Below, one piece after another: positions 24,406-36,336 of a stretch of 64,000 bases of DNA. Below the pieces are notes generated by a model that was not told the origin of the DNA, did no database searches, and saw only the letters and a program-made list of their open reading frames with translations. Position 1 is the stretch's first letter; each line of letters begins with the position of its first letter. Source of the DNA: Certhia americana. Lineage: Eukaryota > Chordata > Aves > Passeriformes > Certhiidae. Made by a program: the position numbers and the translations under genes. The DNA is taken from NCBI GenBank assembly GCA_018697195.1, contig JAGMWU010000041.1:362754-426753 (forward strand). The letters are read 5' to 3'.

Positions 24406-24700
24406 TCAACAGCACTTAATAAACCCACAGAGAACTAATACAATTGGAACCCGACAGAGTAAGGCATTAATACTGTGCATTTTAATCAAAGGGAGGGATA
24501 ATAATTATATCTCTATGTAACTAGAAAAGCTGAAAGGTTCTAATGGGAAGAAATAAAACCATCTGTTTGCTCTAAATCATTAAATGAGTGCTTTAGGACA
24601 ATGTCATCCCCCTAAAGCCTGTAACAATTTGGGCCTTAAGCAGAGATGCAAATTGATTAAATCCCAGCATATTTTGTCACAAATGGTAGAATCCAAATAC
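24406..24700. promoter_or_regulatory. Candidate conserved regulatory block (TCF and octamer words)
   Basis: ATCAAAG at 24485-24491 fits the TCF/LEF core, and ATGCAAAT at 24646-24653 is a perfect POU octamer followed by TGATTAA. GATAATAATTATAT and CATTAAATG words lie between. The block is AT-rich with sharp edges. Candidate enhancer; no proof of use. Confidence 0.38.
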
Positions 24701-25023
24701 CACTGAACAAACAGTAATTCCTGCCACACATCATGAAGACAAGCCAAAGACATTTTCCCATTCCTGAGTCTGCAGACAGGAATATGATTAATGTTTTTAG
24801 GTTTTTAAAAGCTATCATATTCTTTATTTTAGGAATCACACAATATCCTGCTGCTGTGGGCGGTGGGGGGTGTGTGTGTGCAGAGCAAACCCCAATCCCT
24901 AATTCAGAGGTGGCTGTTAGGCTCACATCTCCCACATGAGAGGTTGTCTCCAGTTGTGTTTTCTGGGGGAGTTAAGCCAGTGCAGCTCTGAAGGGGGAGG
25001 TGCTGAGGCCTGGCAAGTGGAGG
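24701..25023. other. Non-coding stretch, no gene seen
   Basis: Contains a G-rich run followed by a short GT repeat (about 24856-24880). It does not reach the usual G-quadruplex pattern. No gene supported. Confidence 0.5.
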
Positions 25024-25162
25024 TATAAGGACAGGGGGAGGAGCTGTGCTGACAAGCACCTAAGCATCATCTCACACACGGCACTACTGGGTACCTGCAC
25101 CCTCTTATTTAAATCCAGGCTTGGCTCCCTCGAATTTACAACTGTTTTCACCCCAGGTAAGT
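25024..25162 (+). promoter_or_regulatory. Tentative TATA-like promoter plus first-exon/donor signal
   Basis: TATAAGG at 25024-25030 sits in a GC-rich context. About 125 bp downstream, CAG|GTAAGT at 25154-25162 is a perfect 5' splice-site consensus. Together they could mark a short non-coding first exon of about 100 bases starting near 25055. However, a perfect nine-base donor is expected about once by chance in both strands of a window this size, and no downstream exon was found. Weak suggestion only. Confidence 0.18.
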
Positions 25163-25619
25163 TTTTCTGTTGAACCTCACTTTGTCCAGCCAAGACCTGC
25201 TGGAACGCAGGGTGGCTATGAGCAGTTTTCCAGAGCTACCTCAGCTTCAATGCCAACAGAAGCCATGCTGAAGTGATCCACCACAAAGACAATAACCAAG
25301 ACACAGGCTTATAATTATGGTAGAGGACTACCCCGTGGGATCAGTCAGGTGTCTCTTACACCCGAAGGCTCTTACATGACCCAAATGACCTCAAGAACAC
25401 ACTGTCCAATGCAATGGCAGTGTGAGTCCTTTTCCAGGCAGGAGAGGACCAGATCCCCGATAGAACAGCCCTGAAGCACAGAGATTTGAGGTACTTTTCC
25501 CTGGTTGCCACAAACCTGGCTATGCAGGGGGACTTGCCCCTTCCTTCGCCCTTCCTAACAGGAAGGTTCCTGACTTACACCAGATCAGATCTTGCTCCTT
25601 AGTCTTTTCCCACCTCATT
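25163..25619. other. Non-coding stretch, no gene seen
   Basis: Ordinary sequence with no recognised repeat, open frame of interest or regulatory-looking block. Confidence 0.55.
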
Positions 25620-25810
25620 CACCTGACAGCCTGACAGGCTCCTCCACAACAGACATCTTATCAGATGTGACTGATTGCTGTAATCTGTACTCTGGGCAGC
25701 CATTAAGCAAATTACCTGAATCATTGCAAGGATTAGTCTCATTAACACATGATTAGCATCAAATTAAAATAATGAGTGTTTAACTTCTGATGTCTTCCAG
25801 TTGTTTGAAC
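25620..25810. promoter_or_regulatory. Candidate conserved regulatory block (OTX/GATA-like words)
   Basis: Contains AGGATTAGTC (bicoid-type GGATTA), CTTATCAG (GATA-type), ACATC/GATGT as a small dyad, and a run of ATTA words ending in CAAATTAAAATAATGAG. It is AT-rich and CpG-free, bounded by GC-richer DNA. Enhancer-like by composition only. Confidence 0.35.
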
Positions 25811-28800
25811 AGCTTGATCAGCCACACCAGGCTGGCAGGGAGGTGGTGGGTGTCAAAGAGTCAGGGAGAAAAACTACAAATAAATAAAAGGATGGGCTGT
25901 GCCCCAGCAGAGCTGCGGCTGACAGAGACCATAGAGACCCGGGCCCAGGGCTGCCAGAGCTGCTCCATGCGCAGCTCTGGTCAGAAGCTCTCGGTCAGCT
26001 CCACAGCCAGGCTCTGCTGGACAGGTCACCCCTGCCTCGGCTCCTCTGCGCTCAGAGCTGGGACTTGCCACTGTCCACGATGTCACTGCAGACACTAAAA
26101 CAAAAAGGTGAAGAGACCTGATCCTTCCGTTCTCCTGGCTTTCCTGTCTTTTCCAAGTAAAGCAAATGCTAAAGAAGGCAAAGCAAAAATCCCATCAACA
26201 GCAATAATCCTGGAAGGCAGTCTTCTTCAGAAGCTCTCCTTTTTTGAGCTGGGCATTTTTAACACATCTTTTTCTGAATCCACTCCTACCCTCACCCACC
26301 CCTCCGATCACCTACTTTCCCGTCTCCCTGCACCTGATGCGCCATTGGGACTGTGGCATAGTCTCTCCAGAGTCACAATTCCTTCCAGCCTTCTGAAGGT
26401 TATGTGGCTTTATTTGCATGTGAGTTCACGAGTTTCCTGCTGTCGTTGGTTCCCCTGCAGGTCTACAGAGCTGCAATCCCAGCCTTGCCTTTGGGCTGCT
26501 TCCAGTTCAATTCCCTCCCCATGTCATTGACAGGAACCTTCCCTATCTCGGAAGGAGAGGGGAGACCTAACATGCAAGATCCGCAGGATGAGGACCTAAA
26601 TCCACACTCAAAACACTTCTCTCTACATGAAGGAATGACAGAACATGTGCAGCAGCCAATGTTTAAGCCTCAACATCTTGGTTATTTATTCTTTGAAATG
26701 CCACAAACCATAAGTACGTATTATAGACAAATCACTTGTCAAAGCTCTTCCCTAATTTAATTAAAGCCATTTTTTATTCATACAAGTGCAAAGAAGCAAC
26801 TTAAACAGATAACATTTTTCACACTTACTTAAAATGAAAATAGCCAAACTAAATTTTGGCAAAGTATATAAAAACAAAAGATCCAAGCAAAGACTCTATA
26901 TGTGCCAACTTCCATCTCTGCTGAGATGTTAGCAAGGCATTGCACACACAAATACTGCTTCAATTTCTGTTGGACTCCTGACCCTCCACACACCACGAAC
27001 ATACCAGTGGTTCCTGTGCTAGTTCCCAACAGCCCTTTCCACCAGGCTGGAGCTGATCCTTGTCATCCACACTACTGTGAATCACAAACAGAGCAGGCAG
27101 CAAAACGCTGCTCACGTTAAAAACTCTCTGCCCCAACAGCACCTTTCGCTTATCCACTGCGGATCTGACTATTCTATTGGCAGAAGCACAGGTGTCCAGA
27201 TCAAGTGAGGGAAAAGTGTTTTTTTATCATGGCCCTAGTTCCAAGCCTTAACACACATTTTTGCCTACCATCCAGGTGACATCACAGGCCAACCCTGAAA
27301 AGAAACACCTTCAAGCTGAGCAAAGCAAATTTGGGATCAGCAATACGAAGGGAAGGGCTCTGGTCTAACTCACAGTTCACTAAAACTGACTGTGAGATAA
27401 AAAGACAGAAGAATACCCATCCATGCAAACATACCTGCAAGCACCATTTCTGTCAACTGAGCCCCTCCAACCACTCAAGTCCAGAGGCAGTGCAAGGGAA
27501 TTCTGCAGACTGGGCACAGTGCCCACCCCAACTGATTTTATACCGCTATTTCCCAACATGACCCACTTCATGCACATCCGTGGCCAGCACTGCTGTCCAC
27601 AGCGAACACCTTCTAATTCTCTTGGGTTTCTTCCCCCCTGCTCTAGTGAATAAAAACTAATTTCACAATTTACCCTCAAAGTTCCAGTTTGCTGCTGTGC
27701 CATCCCTTACGGCGCTCAGCATCTCCTGATTCATGCGATACGTTCAGGCTCCATCTGTGCATATTATTGACCAGATTATGTAAACTACGCTTTAGCAATT
27801 CACACTCACTTGGTTCTGCAGTACCTGTGGGTGCCAAGCATATGTTTCCCATTCTCCTTGCTCTCCTGGGCCATATGCAATCCCCTCAAACCAGCAGCTT
27901 TCCCATAGACTCAACTTGGTGCCTGGTATAAATCCATATAAATCCCATTGATTGTGCCAAACCCTGGATGTAAATCTGTTTGTGCAGACTTGGTGGTACT
28001 CTGTGAGTGATCCCAAGGGCTCTGGGTGCCCAGCATCACTGCTGGGTCACTGCTGACAAAGCCCCCCCTTGCAACAGGCCTTGAGGGGCTGGTGAGGGAT
28101 GTTCCCTGAGCACTGAAGGAGACTTGACAGGTGTGACAGCTTGGGAGCCAGTGCCGGCCCTCATCCCAACCCGAGTACGCAGTCCCTGGGCTCCCCTTCA
28201 CCCCCCTCAGCAAAGCAGCCAAACTGAAAAGCTAGCATGCTAAAAACCCAACAGGACTCATAGAATCTGGTTTTCAAAACTGAGATATTGCTCTGTTGCT
28301 AGGCAAAATGGAAGGGTTTTCTCTCCTGTTTTTGGAGAAGCCTCTGCTCTCTTCTTGAGGGGCAGAGCTGAAAATCATACTGTCACTAATGCAAAATTAG
28401 ACTGACAGCATGGAGACCTGCTTCTTATTCCAAGGCATATCGCCATCCAGCCTGCTCCCTTTCTGGGAATGACACCATGTACAAAAAGGATTTTTCAAGG
28501 GAAAAAAACAACCCTTCAGCCCACTGCAGCAGCAGGATGGTACTGGGGCTCTGCTTCATACTGGAGCAAGGAACAGGAACTCCAGCAGATTCCACAGACA
28601 CAGCAAGCAGCTTCAGGCAAACAAAGAAACAGGTCCAGCCCATTCACAGTGGAAGAGAACAGCTGTCTGGAAACCCAACAGTTACTTGGTTGTCCTCTCG
28701 TGTAGCTGTCACTTTTAAGTACTGAACATTGGGATATGCTGCTCCTTTGTTCCAAACTCTGGTATGTTTGTAGCAGAGGGGTATTTCAAACACTTGAACA

Positions 28801-29480
28801 CACCAACAGGAATTTTCCAATAGTGCCAAAGCAAGAGATGACACATTGCTGTCTCCTGTCTGCAAAAAGAGGGCACAGCACTGTCACTGCAGACAAAAGA
28901 TATCCCCCGTCCTGTAGAGACACACCAACTTGGCGTGACCCTCCAAAATAAGCCTCGTATGTCTGTGGTAGGAGGAAGTCGCTTGTAGAGCAGAATGTGA
29001 CACTGTAAGCCAGGTCCAAGAGTGCTGCACACCAATGGAAGGTGTTCCTGGCCCAGGAGCACTGCACAAACATCTGCACAGGCTGGCACCCTGGCACTAG
29101 GGAGCTCTAGAGCAGATGCCCCATGCCTCCACTCGATGAGCCCTTTCCAAGTGTCAAGCACCTAGCCAAAGGCTGCCCCACATCCACATCTGGATTAGCC
29201 AAGAACATGATCTGCATCCCATGAGAGGTTACAATCCAAAGCACTCTGCTCTGTCCCATCACCCTTCATCCATTGCCTCACACATCCTGCAGAGATGCAG
29301 GGATTTATTACTGCCTCATATGAAGCAAATTAGGACATCCCAAGAGCCAGTGCATCTGTGCTAGCTAACACACGCAAGCCGAGACAGGAATGCTGACTTC
29401 CCAGGAAGAGTAAATCATTTCCCCCTTACTTCTGCTCACCTGGCTGAGGTGCAGGAATCCAAGAAGGATGGGGTAAGTGC
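25811..29480. other. Non-coding stretch, no gene seen
   Basis: GC-rich at 25.88-26.09 kb with several CpGs, then ordinary sequence. A polypyrimidine-AG acceptor-like site lies near 26445-26460 without a plausible exon. Frames at 26108-26530 and 28715-29161 (140 and 148 codons) show no family resemblance. No complex repeat was recognised. Confidence 0.55.
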
Positions 29481-29720
29481 ACAGCTCTAGTAATTAAACA
29501 GATAACTCAGAATAAGTGTTTGCAATTTCCTCAGCCTGCGTTTGTTAGGGATGCATCTGGATCTCCATAACCATTACCTTCTGCTACCTACAGGTAGAGA
29601 TAATTATCCACGAGTAAACGATTACCTAGGCTATAAATTACCTACAAAAATTTGGGCTGGGGTTTTGCCAATCACCATTCCAATTAATTAACCAAAATTG
29701 ACTAGCTGGCTTTAGACCAA
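29481..29720. promoter_or_regulatory. Candidate conserved regulatory block with paired palindromes
   Basis: CTACCTACAGGTAG (29584-29597; CTACC/GGTAG arms) is followed one base later by the perfect ten-base palindrome GATAATTATC (29599-29608). CAGGTA suits ZEB-type zinc fingers, and GATAATTATC combines GATA and homeodomain words. AACGATTACC and CCAATTAATTAACC follow. Two adjacent dyads in an AT-rich block make it one of the better regulatory candidates. Confidence 0.4.
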
Positions 29721-31810
29721 ATATTTCCTCATCAGTATTCCATGCCAGTGCATAAGAGATGAAGGAAACAAACCAGAGAGGAGGGACAGGGAGAAATCCA
29801 ATGAAGGTTAGAGGGAGCTGAGAGCAACAGAGACAAGCAGGAACGGATTCCTGGCGTTCATTGTGAATGCTCTCTGGTGTGGCACGTGACAGTGCCAAGG
29901 GCAGGACTGCATACGGCACCAGCAGCACACTCACAGCCACAACTCATCAGGCAATGGCGTTACAACCATCAGTGGGAGTGGAAGAGCTCAGCAGCCTCAA
30001 GCACCCCTCTGGATTGGGGCTCTGAGCACATTTCCAAGGCCTGTTTCGGCCACCAAGGGACACAGTCACACGTAGATTACCATGACTGGGAAGGAGGCAG
30101 CCCCCAGGCCTAAGCCCCACATTGCCACAGGAACTCCCAAGTCCTCAGTGCTCCCTTGGGCAGGAGCTGCTCAGACCCACACCAAACCATGCACTTTCAG
30201 TAGAGGAAAGGACAGAAGAATGTCACACCAATATAATCAAGGCATTGCACACCTGCAGAACAGCAACTGAGGCACCACACGCTCAGTCTGTGTGACTGTG
30301 CACACTGAGTACTGAAGAAATTCCCAGCATTCTCTGCTGAATGATCCCTGCAGGCCAACGCACGCAGACTTTTCACATGTCCCTGTGCTCCAGGAAGATT
30401 CCTAACAGCAGAAACTGCCATTCCAAACAGAGCAAGGGGCTCTTTGAAAAGCCCCTCTTGGGCTCAGCATCCCAGGCTATCCCAGAACTCTTCTGACAGA
30501 GTACCGCAGGAGTCCTCACCCTGAGCAGAGCACACTTGAAAGCAAGTTCCAGTGCACAGGACTGGACAGCAGCCCCTTGGAGGTACCACCTCGGGCACAG
30601 GGCTGAGCACACATCCTGCCACACATACAGTGTAAGGCTGAGCTCAGCTGGATCAGGTGTGTGTGTCTGCACAGCAGCATTCGCACCGTACCTTCTCTGA
30701 GGGACACGACCAGAGAGAAATGTCAGAACAAACCATGGTGTGATGCTGCCCAGGTTTTCCTTCCACTAGTTGGGGTCTGCCCTCTCAGCCTGGCAGCTCC
30801 AGGCTCTTTCAGAGAATCCTGGCTTCTGGGCAGAGCTTCACACCTGTACTTTGAACCACAGCTCTCACACGGAATCACAGGTAGCATGCACATGAGTGCT
30901 GGCACTCAGTGAAAAACAACCTGGAGGAGTGCAAAACTGCAGTCAGAAATCTGAGCAGTTTCCTTCCAGCTCAGAACAACCCTTCCCCTCTTTCATTATC
31001 AGAAACATGCAGTCAGCTGAAATGGGACAAGAATATTTATTTGGGAGTGATTTTTACTGCTAGTTCTTGAACATGTAAGGCACCTCATGCACTTCAAGGA
31101 AGATCTAAAGCTCTAAATGCAGACAAACCAAGTGATTAGCAGCCGTTCTAGGCTGTTCTGGAGAACTCAGTGGGGAACTCCTTTCAAGCCAAACAGTCTG
31201 CAAAGAAAATCACTGTTTCAGATAATCCAGTGCCTTCCATATCACCTCAGAAATTGTTTTCAGCATGCTTTTCTCATGTCACCTCCGGTTATTGATTTAT
31301 TAAAAAGCAACAAGATATTTCACTGCATAAAGTATGATTTTTATTTATTTATGCAGGCCTGTCACTGTTGATAAAATACTGTGGATGCTAGAGATTACTG
31401 CACTCTGTATAATCAAGGGAAAGGGCAGACCTCTGTGCAAGTGCTCAACAGAATCCTGATCCTGCCCAAGTAGGAGGGGTGCATGGAGAGTGCAGAGGTG
31501 CTCCTGAGGACAGCAGAGCCCTGTGTCCCTGCCACTGACCTGGAACAGTCCTGTGGCTCCCCAAAGATATTTCAGGTCAGGGTTCATCTCTGGGAACACC
31601 AGACAGAAGATGCAAGTGGAAAACCTACTACCAGCCCACAGCTCACCAAGAGCAAAGGAAAGCAATCAAAACTCAACCAGCAAGAAAACAACCAACACAA
31701 AGAGCATCAAAGTCTCACGTCTCCACTTGAACAGTTGCACACGTGAGGCACATCCCAACTGAATCCACCCTGTCCAGCTCCACAATAAAGTCAAGGCACT
31801 TAGGGGCTGG
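29721..31810. other. Non-coding stretch, no gene seen
   Basis: Ordinary mixed sequence without a supportable gene or complex repeat. Confidence 0.55.
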
Positions 31811-32030
31811 AGAAACACCTCCATTTTGAACTCTATTTATGGGCCTGTAACAATTAAGCCATCATTCCTGCTTCTCCTGCCCTGTTCTCATTTCAGGTTT
31901 ACTCAAACATTTGCTAATGAACAGTAAATCTTTATACTACTTAGAATTGCTCTGGTTAATAAACTGAGGGCATTTCATCAACCTTATTTAAAACTCAAAC
32001 TCATTTATGAAAAAACCCACATCAGTCTGA
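31811..32030. promoter_or_regulatory. Weak AT-rich candidate regulatory block
   Basis: Words such as AACAATTAAGCC, TTTGCTAATGAAC and GGTTAATAAAC are close together, and CpG is absent. The edges are less sharp than in the better candidates. Confidence 0.22.
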
Positions 32031-33479
32031 GAGAAAGATGGTTTCCACTCCCAGAAAGGCTCTGGCAGCACAACACAGGTTCAGGCTGACTGAAGCATTC
32101 TGGACAATAAGCCGAGTTTGATTTTCAGGAGTATAATTTTAGAACCTGAAAATGAAACATAAAAATTTCTGAAAGCACATGAGTCTGGAACTGTAACACA
32201 AGCACTTGAAGTGTCTGAAATGCTAGAGAGATGCTAGACACCAAGCACTCTTGAAGTGTACCTACAGCAGTGTGAGGTGTTCAGAGCAGAAGACTGAAGG
32301 CACGTCAAGTTCTTACAGGTTTTGCTTAGGAATCTAAAATGGTTTTCCAAAGGATCACGGCATGTATGGAATTCCACATCTGGGACACAGTTTCATTCTC
32401 ACCTGGCTGCACAAAATGCTCCTTGCCAGTTACTGTACAGAGCCAAAACCAAGAGCAGATTCCAGGCCAAGTGAAACTAAAAACAAATAAATGGAATAAC
32501 AACTACAGGGGTAAGTACATCTACCTGGCAGGTTTTAGAATAATTAAGAAAAGGATGAAAGACCTCTATGCTAGGACGGACCATCACCTGATAACTCTGG
32601 AGGAGTTCCCCAGATTCCCTGGCTACCAGCCTCCACTGTCCCTGAGGTCAGCCCACACTGCTAACACCACACTCTCCTCTGGCCAATGCTAGAGAGAAAT
32701 CTCAGATGAGCAAAGCACAGACTAATCAAAAGTAAAATCCCAGAAGGTTTACAAAAATTAAGTGGAAAATGTCCTTCTCCTGAAGACTGGAGTGCTCTCA
32801 AACAGTGCTTTAAACTGGTACTCTGGATTTACTTCAAAGCTTTATTATATAACAATAAAGCCAAAATATGGGTTTCCATTAATTGGATTCCTCCCTCAAA
32901 TTACAGTAACAAGTGCTTTGGGCATTGAAAGTTTGCTCCATTTCAGAATGTAAAAAAAGTTCCCTAAATGTCCCTTTGATCCATCATGTTCCCAGTGCAG
33001 CAGAACAGTCCAGTTCCCACCCCAGTGTCGCTGTGCCCCAAAACTGCAAAGAATACCCAAAGCAGGAAGGAGCAGCTGCAGCTGCGGGTCCTGCCTTGGC
33101 AAACTCTCCCATACTCCTCACACCATCAGCCAGGATGGGCAGACTCCAGCCCAGTCACACAGGGATATGTTCAGAGACCAGCTCCTGGGTCCTACTGCCT
33201 CGCTGGGATCCTCCGCAGCACTTTGCTCTCTTGGTTCTTTCTTTACTCTCAAGGTCACCTCTTGTTCATCTGATCATTCATGCTGCATCTCTCATCTCCA
33301 GGTTGGTTCCTTGACTTTGAGTGAGTTCCAGCAAAGCTGGAACCTGCACCTCACACGGACCAGTGTTGTTTGTGACACCCAAGGAATCAGTGCTGTGGTC
33401 CTTGGGGGAGCTCGGGGGACCTCAAAGGCAATAGTTCTCTGCCCGGGAGCAAAGAAGCCATTACAGCTTGTACTAGAAG
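32031..33479. other. Non-coding stretch, no gene seen
   Basis: No gene supported. The frame at 32339-32692 (117 codons) is within chance. The GC-richer part at 33.0-33.4 kb has several overlapping frames with no recognisable product. Confidence 0.55.
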
Positions 33480-33630
33480 ATTTAATAGGTGTCATAATTT
33501 ATCATGTAAACCGAAAAGTGTTTCTTAATTAAGTGCGTACGTTAATGAATTTTTTAATTTGATCCCTGTAAGTACCTTGCTATACTAATTGCAATATTCT
33601 ACACATTAGTCATCCACTGTTGCCCTTGGC
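33480..33630. promoter_or_regulatory. Candidate conserved regulatory block (forkhead and homeodomain words, CpG retained)
   Basis: TGTAAAC at 33505-33511 is a forkhead core. TTAATTAA (33525-33532) and CGTACG (33536-33541) are perfect palindromes five bases or fewer apart. TTAATGAATTTTTTAATTTG follows. The two CpGs of CGTACG sit inside AT-rich, CpG-depleted surroundings, which hints at constraint. Among the stronger enhancer-like blocks by eye. Confidence 0.4.
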
Positions 33631-35452
33631 TATTTTCTACCCTGAGAGGGAGAGATAGAGCTTTTCAGTTAAAGTTCATTTAACTCTTTCCACCCAACAA
33701 ATTAAATTTCCTGTTCTTCACACTGGAGAGTGACAGCTGCACTCCAAGCCTGGAGCATAGGAAACATGGCGCCTGGCACAGACACCACAAGGGACGGACA
33801 CATCTCAGCCTGGTCTCAAATGGAGTGATCTGGGTTCATTTCATTACCTTGATTACAAACAGTACCAAGGGACAGAATTTCCAACACACTCATTGATCCA
33901 GGTTTCCACATGTGTTCCAGTGAGGCATCAGCTTTTCTGATACTGCCCACTCGTACCTAAAATTTGCCACTGAGCATCCAGAGAGCGGAAGAAGAGTAGC
34001 TGGAGGCATGGCACATGGCTCAACCATCTCAGCAACTTCTCCATTTGGAATAGACAAACTGGCACAACATGCTGAGGTAGTTCACGAACCTGACAGGCAT
34101 CTCTGGCTTCTTTCTGCTACCTGAACAGTTTACAGTGGGGCTTCAGACACCTCTGACACATTCCAGACTACAAAGCCAATTCTGTCTCTGCAGGAATAGT
34201 ACTCTTGAGCTGTGGAGGTCTATTAGATGAGCCAGCACAGACTGAGAATGCCTCACTTGTAGCAAACACAGTAAACAAAGTCCTTGGGGCCCTACAAACT
34301 CAACAGTAAGACAGGCTAAAGCACAAGGGTTATACCAACAACTAGATGAGAACTTGGTGCTGAAAACACACAACTTCCTTCTCAGTGTTACTGCTTCTGG
34401 AGTTTGCATAAAGGAACTCAGAATTGCAACTCAACAGTGACAAGAATCAAATGTGAATGAGGAGCTGAGCTTTGTTTGAGCTTTTTTTTGGCCTTTCCAA
34501 GTCCTAAACCAGCCCCCTCTGAAACCTGTTGAGTAGCAATCACTACACTTGGCTTGCACAGAAGAGGCTAACACACCACAAAACATAGCCTCATTCCACA
34601 CAGTTTTTGGGAATGGATGTGCTATCATTCTGCTAAGGGAATGATAACCCAGGCAACAGGGAGCAATGTTTGGACATGCCTGACCTACGTGCAGTGCTGA
34701 ACACGATCAGCACCTGAACAATCCTGCTACTTCCACCTGTACTTCACATTCCTGTCACTGTGACAGGGAGATAGAAAACCAAACAATGGTAGAAACAGCA
34801 CCAAGTGGACAGTTCCAGTGTGACTTACCCCATAGAATCCCAGCTGGGCCTGAGGGGTGAGGCTGCCAGCCCTGCACTACACCTCAGGTGTTCTGCTGTC
34901 CCGTGGCTCATTGTTCCAGCTGGATGCTTCCTGCCACACCTGACTCGATTCATACAAAGATCCAGCAGCAACTCTACACTGCTCTAACCACTGATTGGAA
35001 TTAAAGCTACCTCTGAACGCCAAAGAACAATAATACACCATGGTAATCCACCACACAGTTTGCTCTCTATGCACACTTCTGAGCACATCCTTGGTCTGCT
35101 TTTGCTGGCAGTTCTTCCGACAAGCTCAAGCATGGAATTAAGTGGATTACACAGAACATGTTTAAGTAGCCCAGGAACCTCCGAGGCCGAGGTGGCTCTG
35201 GGTAGCAACATTGCATCACTCATTCATTCCTCACTGACAGGCAGAGCCTGTGAAATTAATAGCAACAGCCCAGCATAACACACTTCAGGGAAGTGAGACT
35301 CTTTACATGGGTGGCTGTCACCTGCTTTTCAACAAATTTCAAAGTGTTGCCTACAGCATCCTGTTGTATTAGATGAAATGCATCCTGACACCTTTCTCAC
35401 TGTATTACGCTCGACCGCTCAAATATTGAGATGCAAACCTCCCTCTCTATTT

Positions 35453-35466
35453 AAAAAAAAAAAAAA
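35453..35466. repeat. A14 homopolymer
   Basis: Fourteen consecutive A after TATTT, with no SINE or processed-pseudogene body recognised upstream, so it does not look like a retroposon tail. Confidence 0.93.
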
Positions 35467-35610
35467 CACTGCCCAGTAACTGCCAGAGGTCAGATCTTGG
35501 TGTTTGGCAGCAGGTCCTGCCTGTCCAGTCCTACAGATGCCAGAGATTGCCAACTGCACCCTGTTAAAAAAGCCTTTCTCTGATGCCCTGACCACAAGCA
35601 CATTTTCCCA

Positions 35611-36336
35611 GTGAGTTCAGGAGCTGCTGCTGTTTCCCAGTCACCTCTCCTAGTGCCATCCACCACCACAGCTGCACATGAGCCATGCTGCCATAAGCTC
35701 ACCTGGCCATTAGTCCCAGGAAGGGACATCTTCCCAACTTGCAGCCCAACACCCTGCAGCTGTAATGACCAAGTTAAATCCAAGTTCTTCCCCCGCTACT
35801 GTAATGCACCCCCAAACTCTGCTGACCAGTGCTTGGCCAGATCCAGTAATCTCATCAGGAATAACATGAGCAATTTCATCAGGGAGGATCAGGCCAGCCA
35901 CAGGTACAGGGAAGAACTGGATAACCAGAAAATAGTCTTGTTCTTCTTTCTGAATTCAAAATCTGAATTAGGAGGGTTAGAGAAGTGGTGTATCTTTTGC
36001 AGAGTCTGCAGCGAGCACAAGCAAGTAGACTTCCAGTACTTCCACCACACATTACTAAAGCACACCGCAGGTAGATGTGTCAGAAAATCACCTTCCCCGC
36101 TACATGTACCATATGTTTATGAAGACACAAGTTACACATATTTTATCCTAGCGTGGGATCTGACACGACACTGTCAAACAAAGCTCACTGAGTTTGTCAC
36201 TCAAACAATGACATTCTTGTCATATTTATCCTTAACCACTCCTGCAGTCACTGCTTCCAGTACAGATTATCTTTGGTACACAAGATGCTGTTACCGTAAT
36301 TACCCAAAGATAGACAGGGAATATACAAAGCCATGA
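35611..36336 (+). other. Longest open reading frame in the window, probably chance
   Basis: The frame is open for 241 codons but starts at GTG. The first ATG is at 35866-35868 (residue 86), leaving 156 codons. The translation is rich in Ser, Thr and Cys, has no signal peptide or repeat and resembles no family I know. By a rough random model a frame this long is expected in about one in twenty such windows, and an ATG-led one of 156 codons in most. No promoter, Kozak context or polyadenylation arrangement supports it. Confidence 0.12.

Noticed and set aside
24856..24880. G-quadruplex plus GT microsatellite
   Set aside because: Only two G-runs of three or more; the GT run is too short to count as a microsatellite.
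35611..36336. 241-codon open frame as a protein-coding gene
   Set aside because: Opens at GTG, first ATG 85 codons in, no family resemblance, no supporting signals; length is within reach of chance for six frames over 64 kb. Kept only as a low-confidence note.
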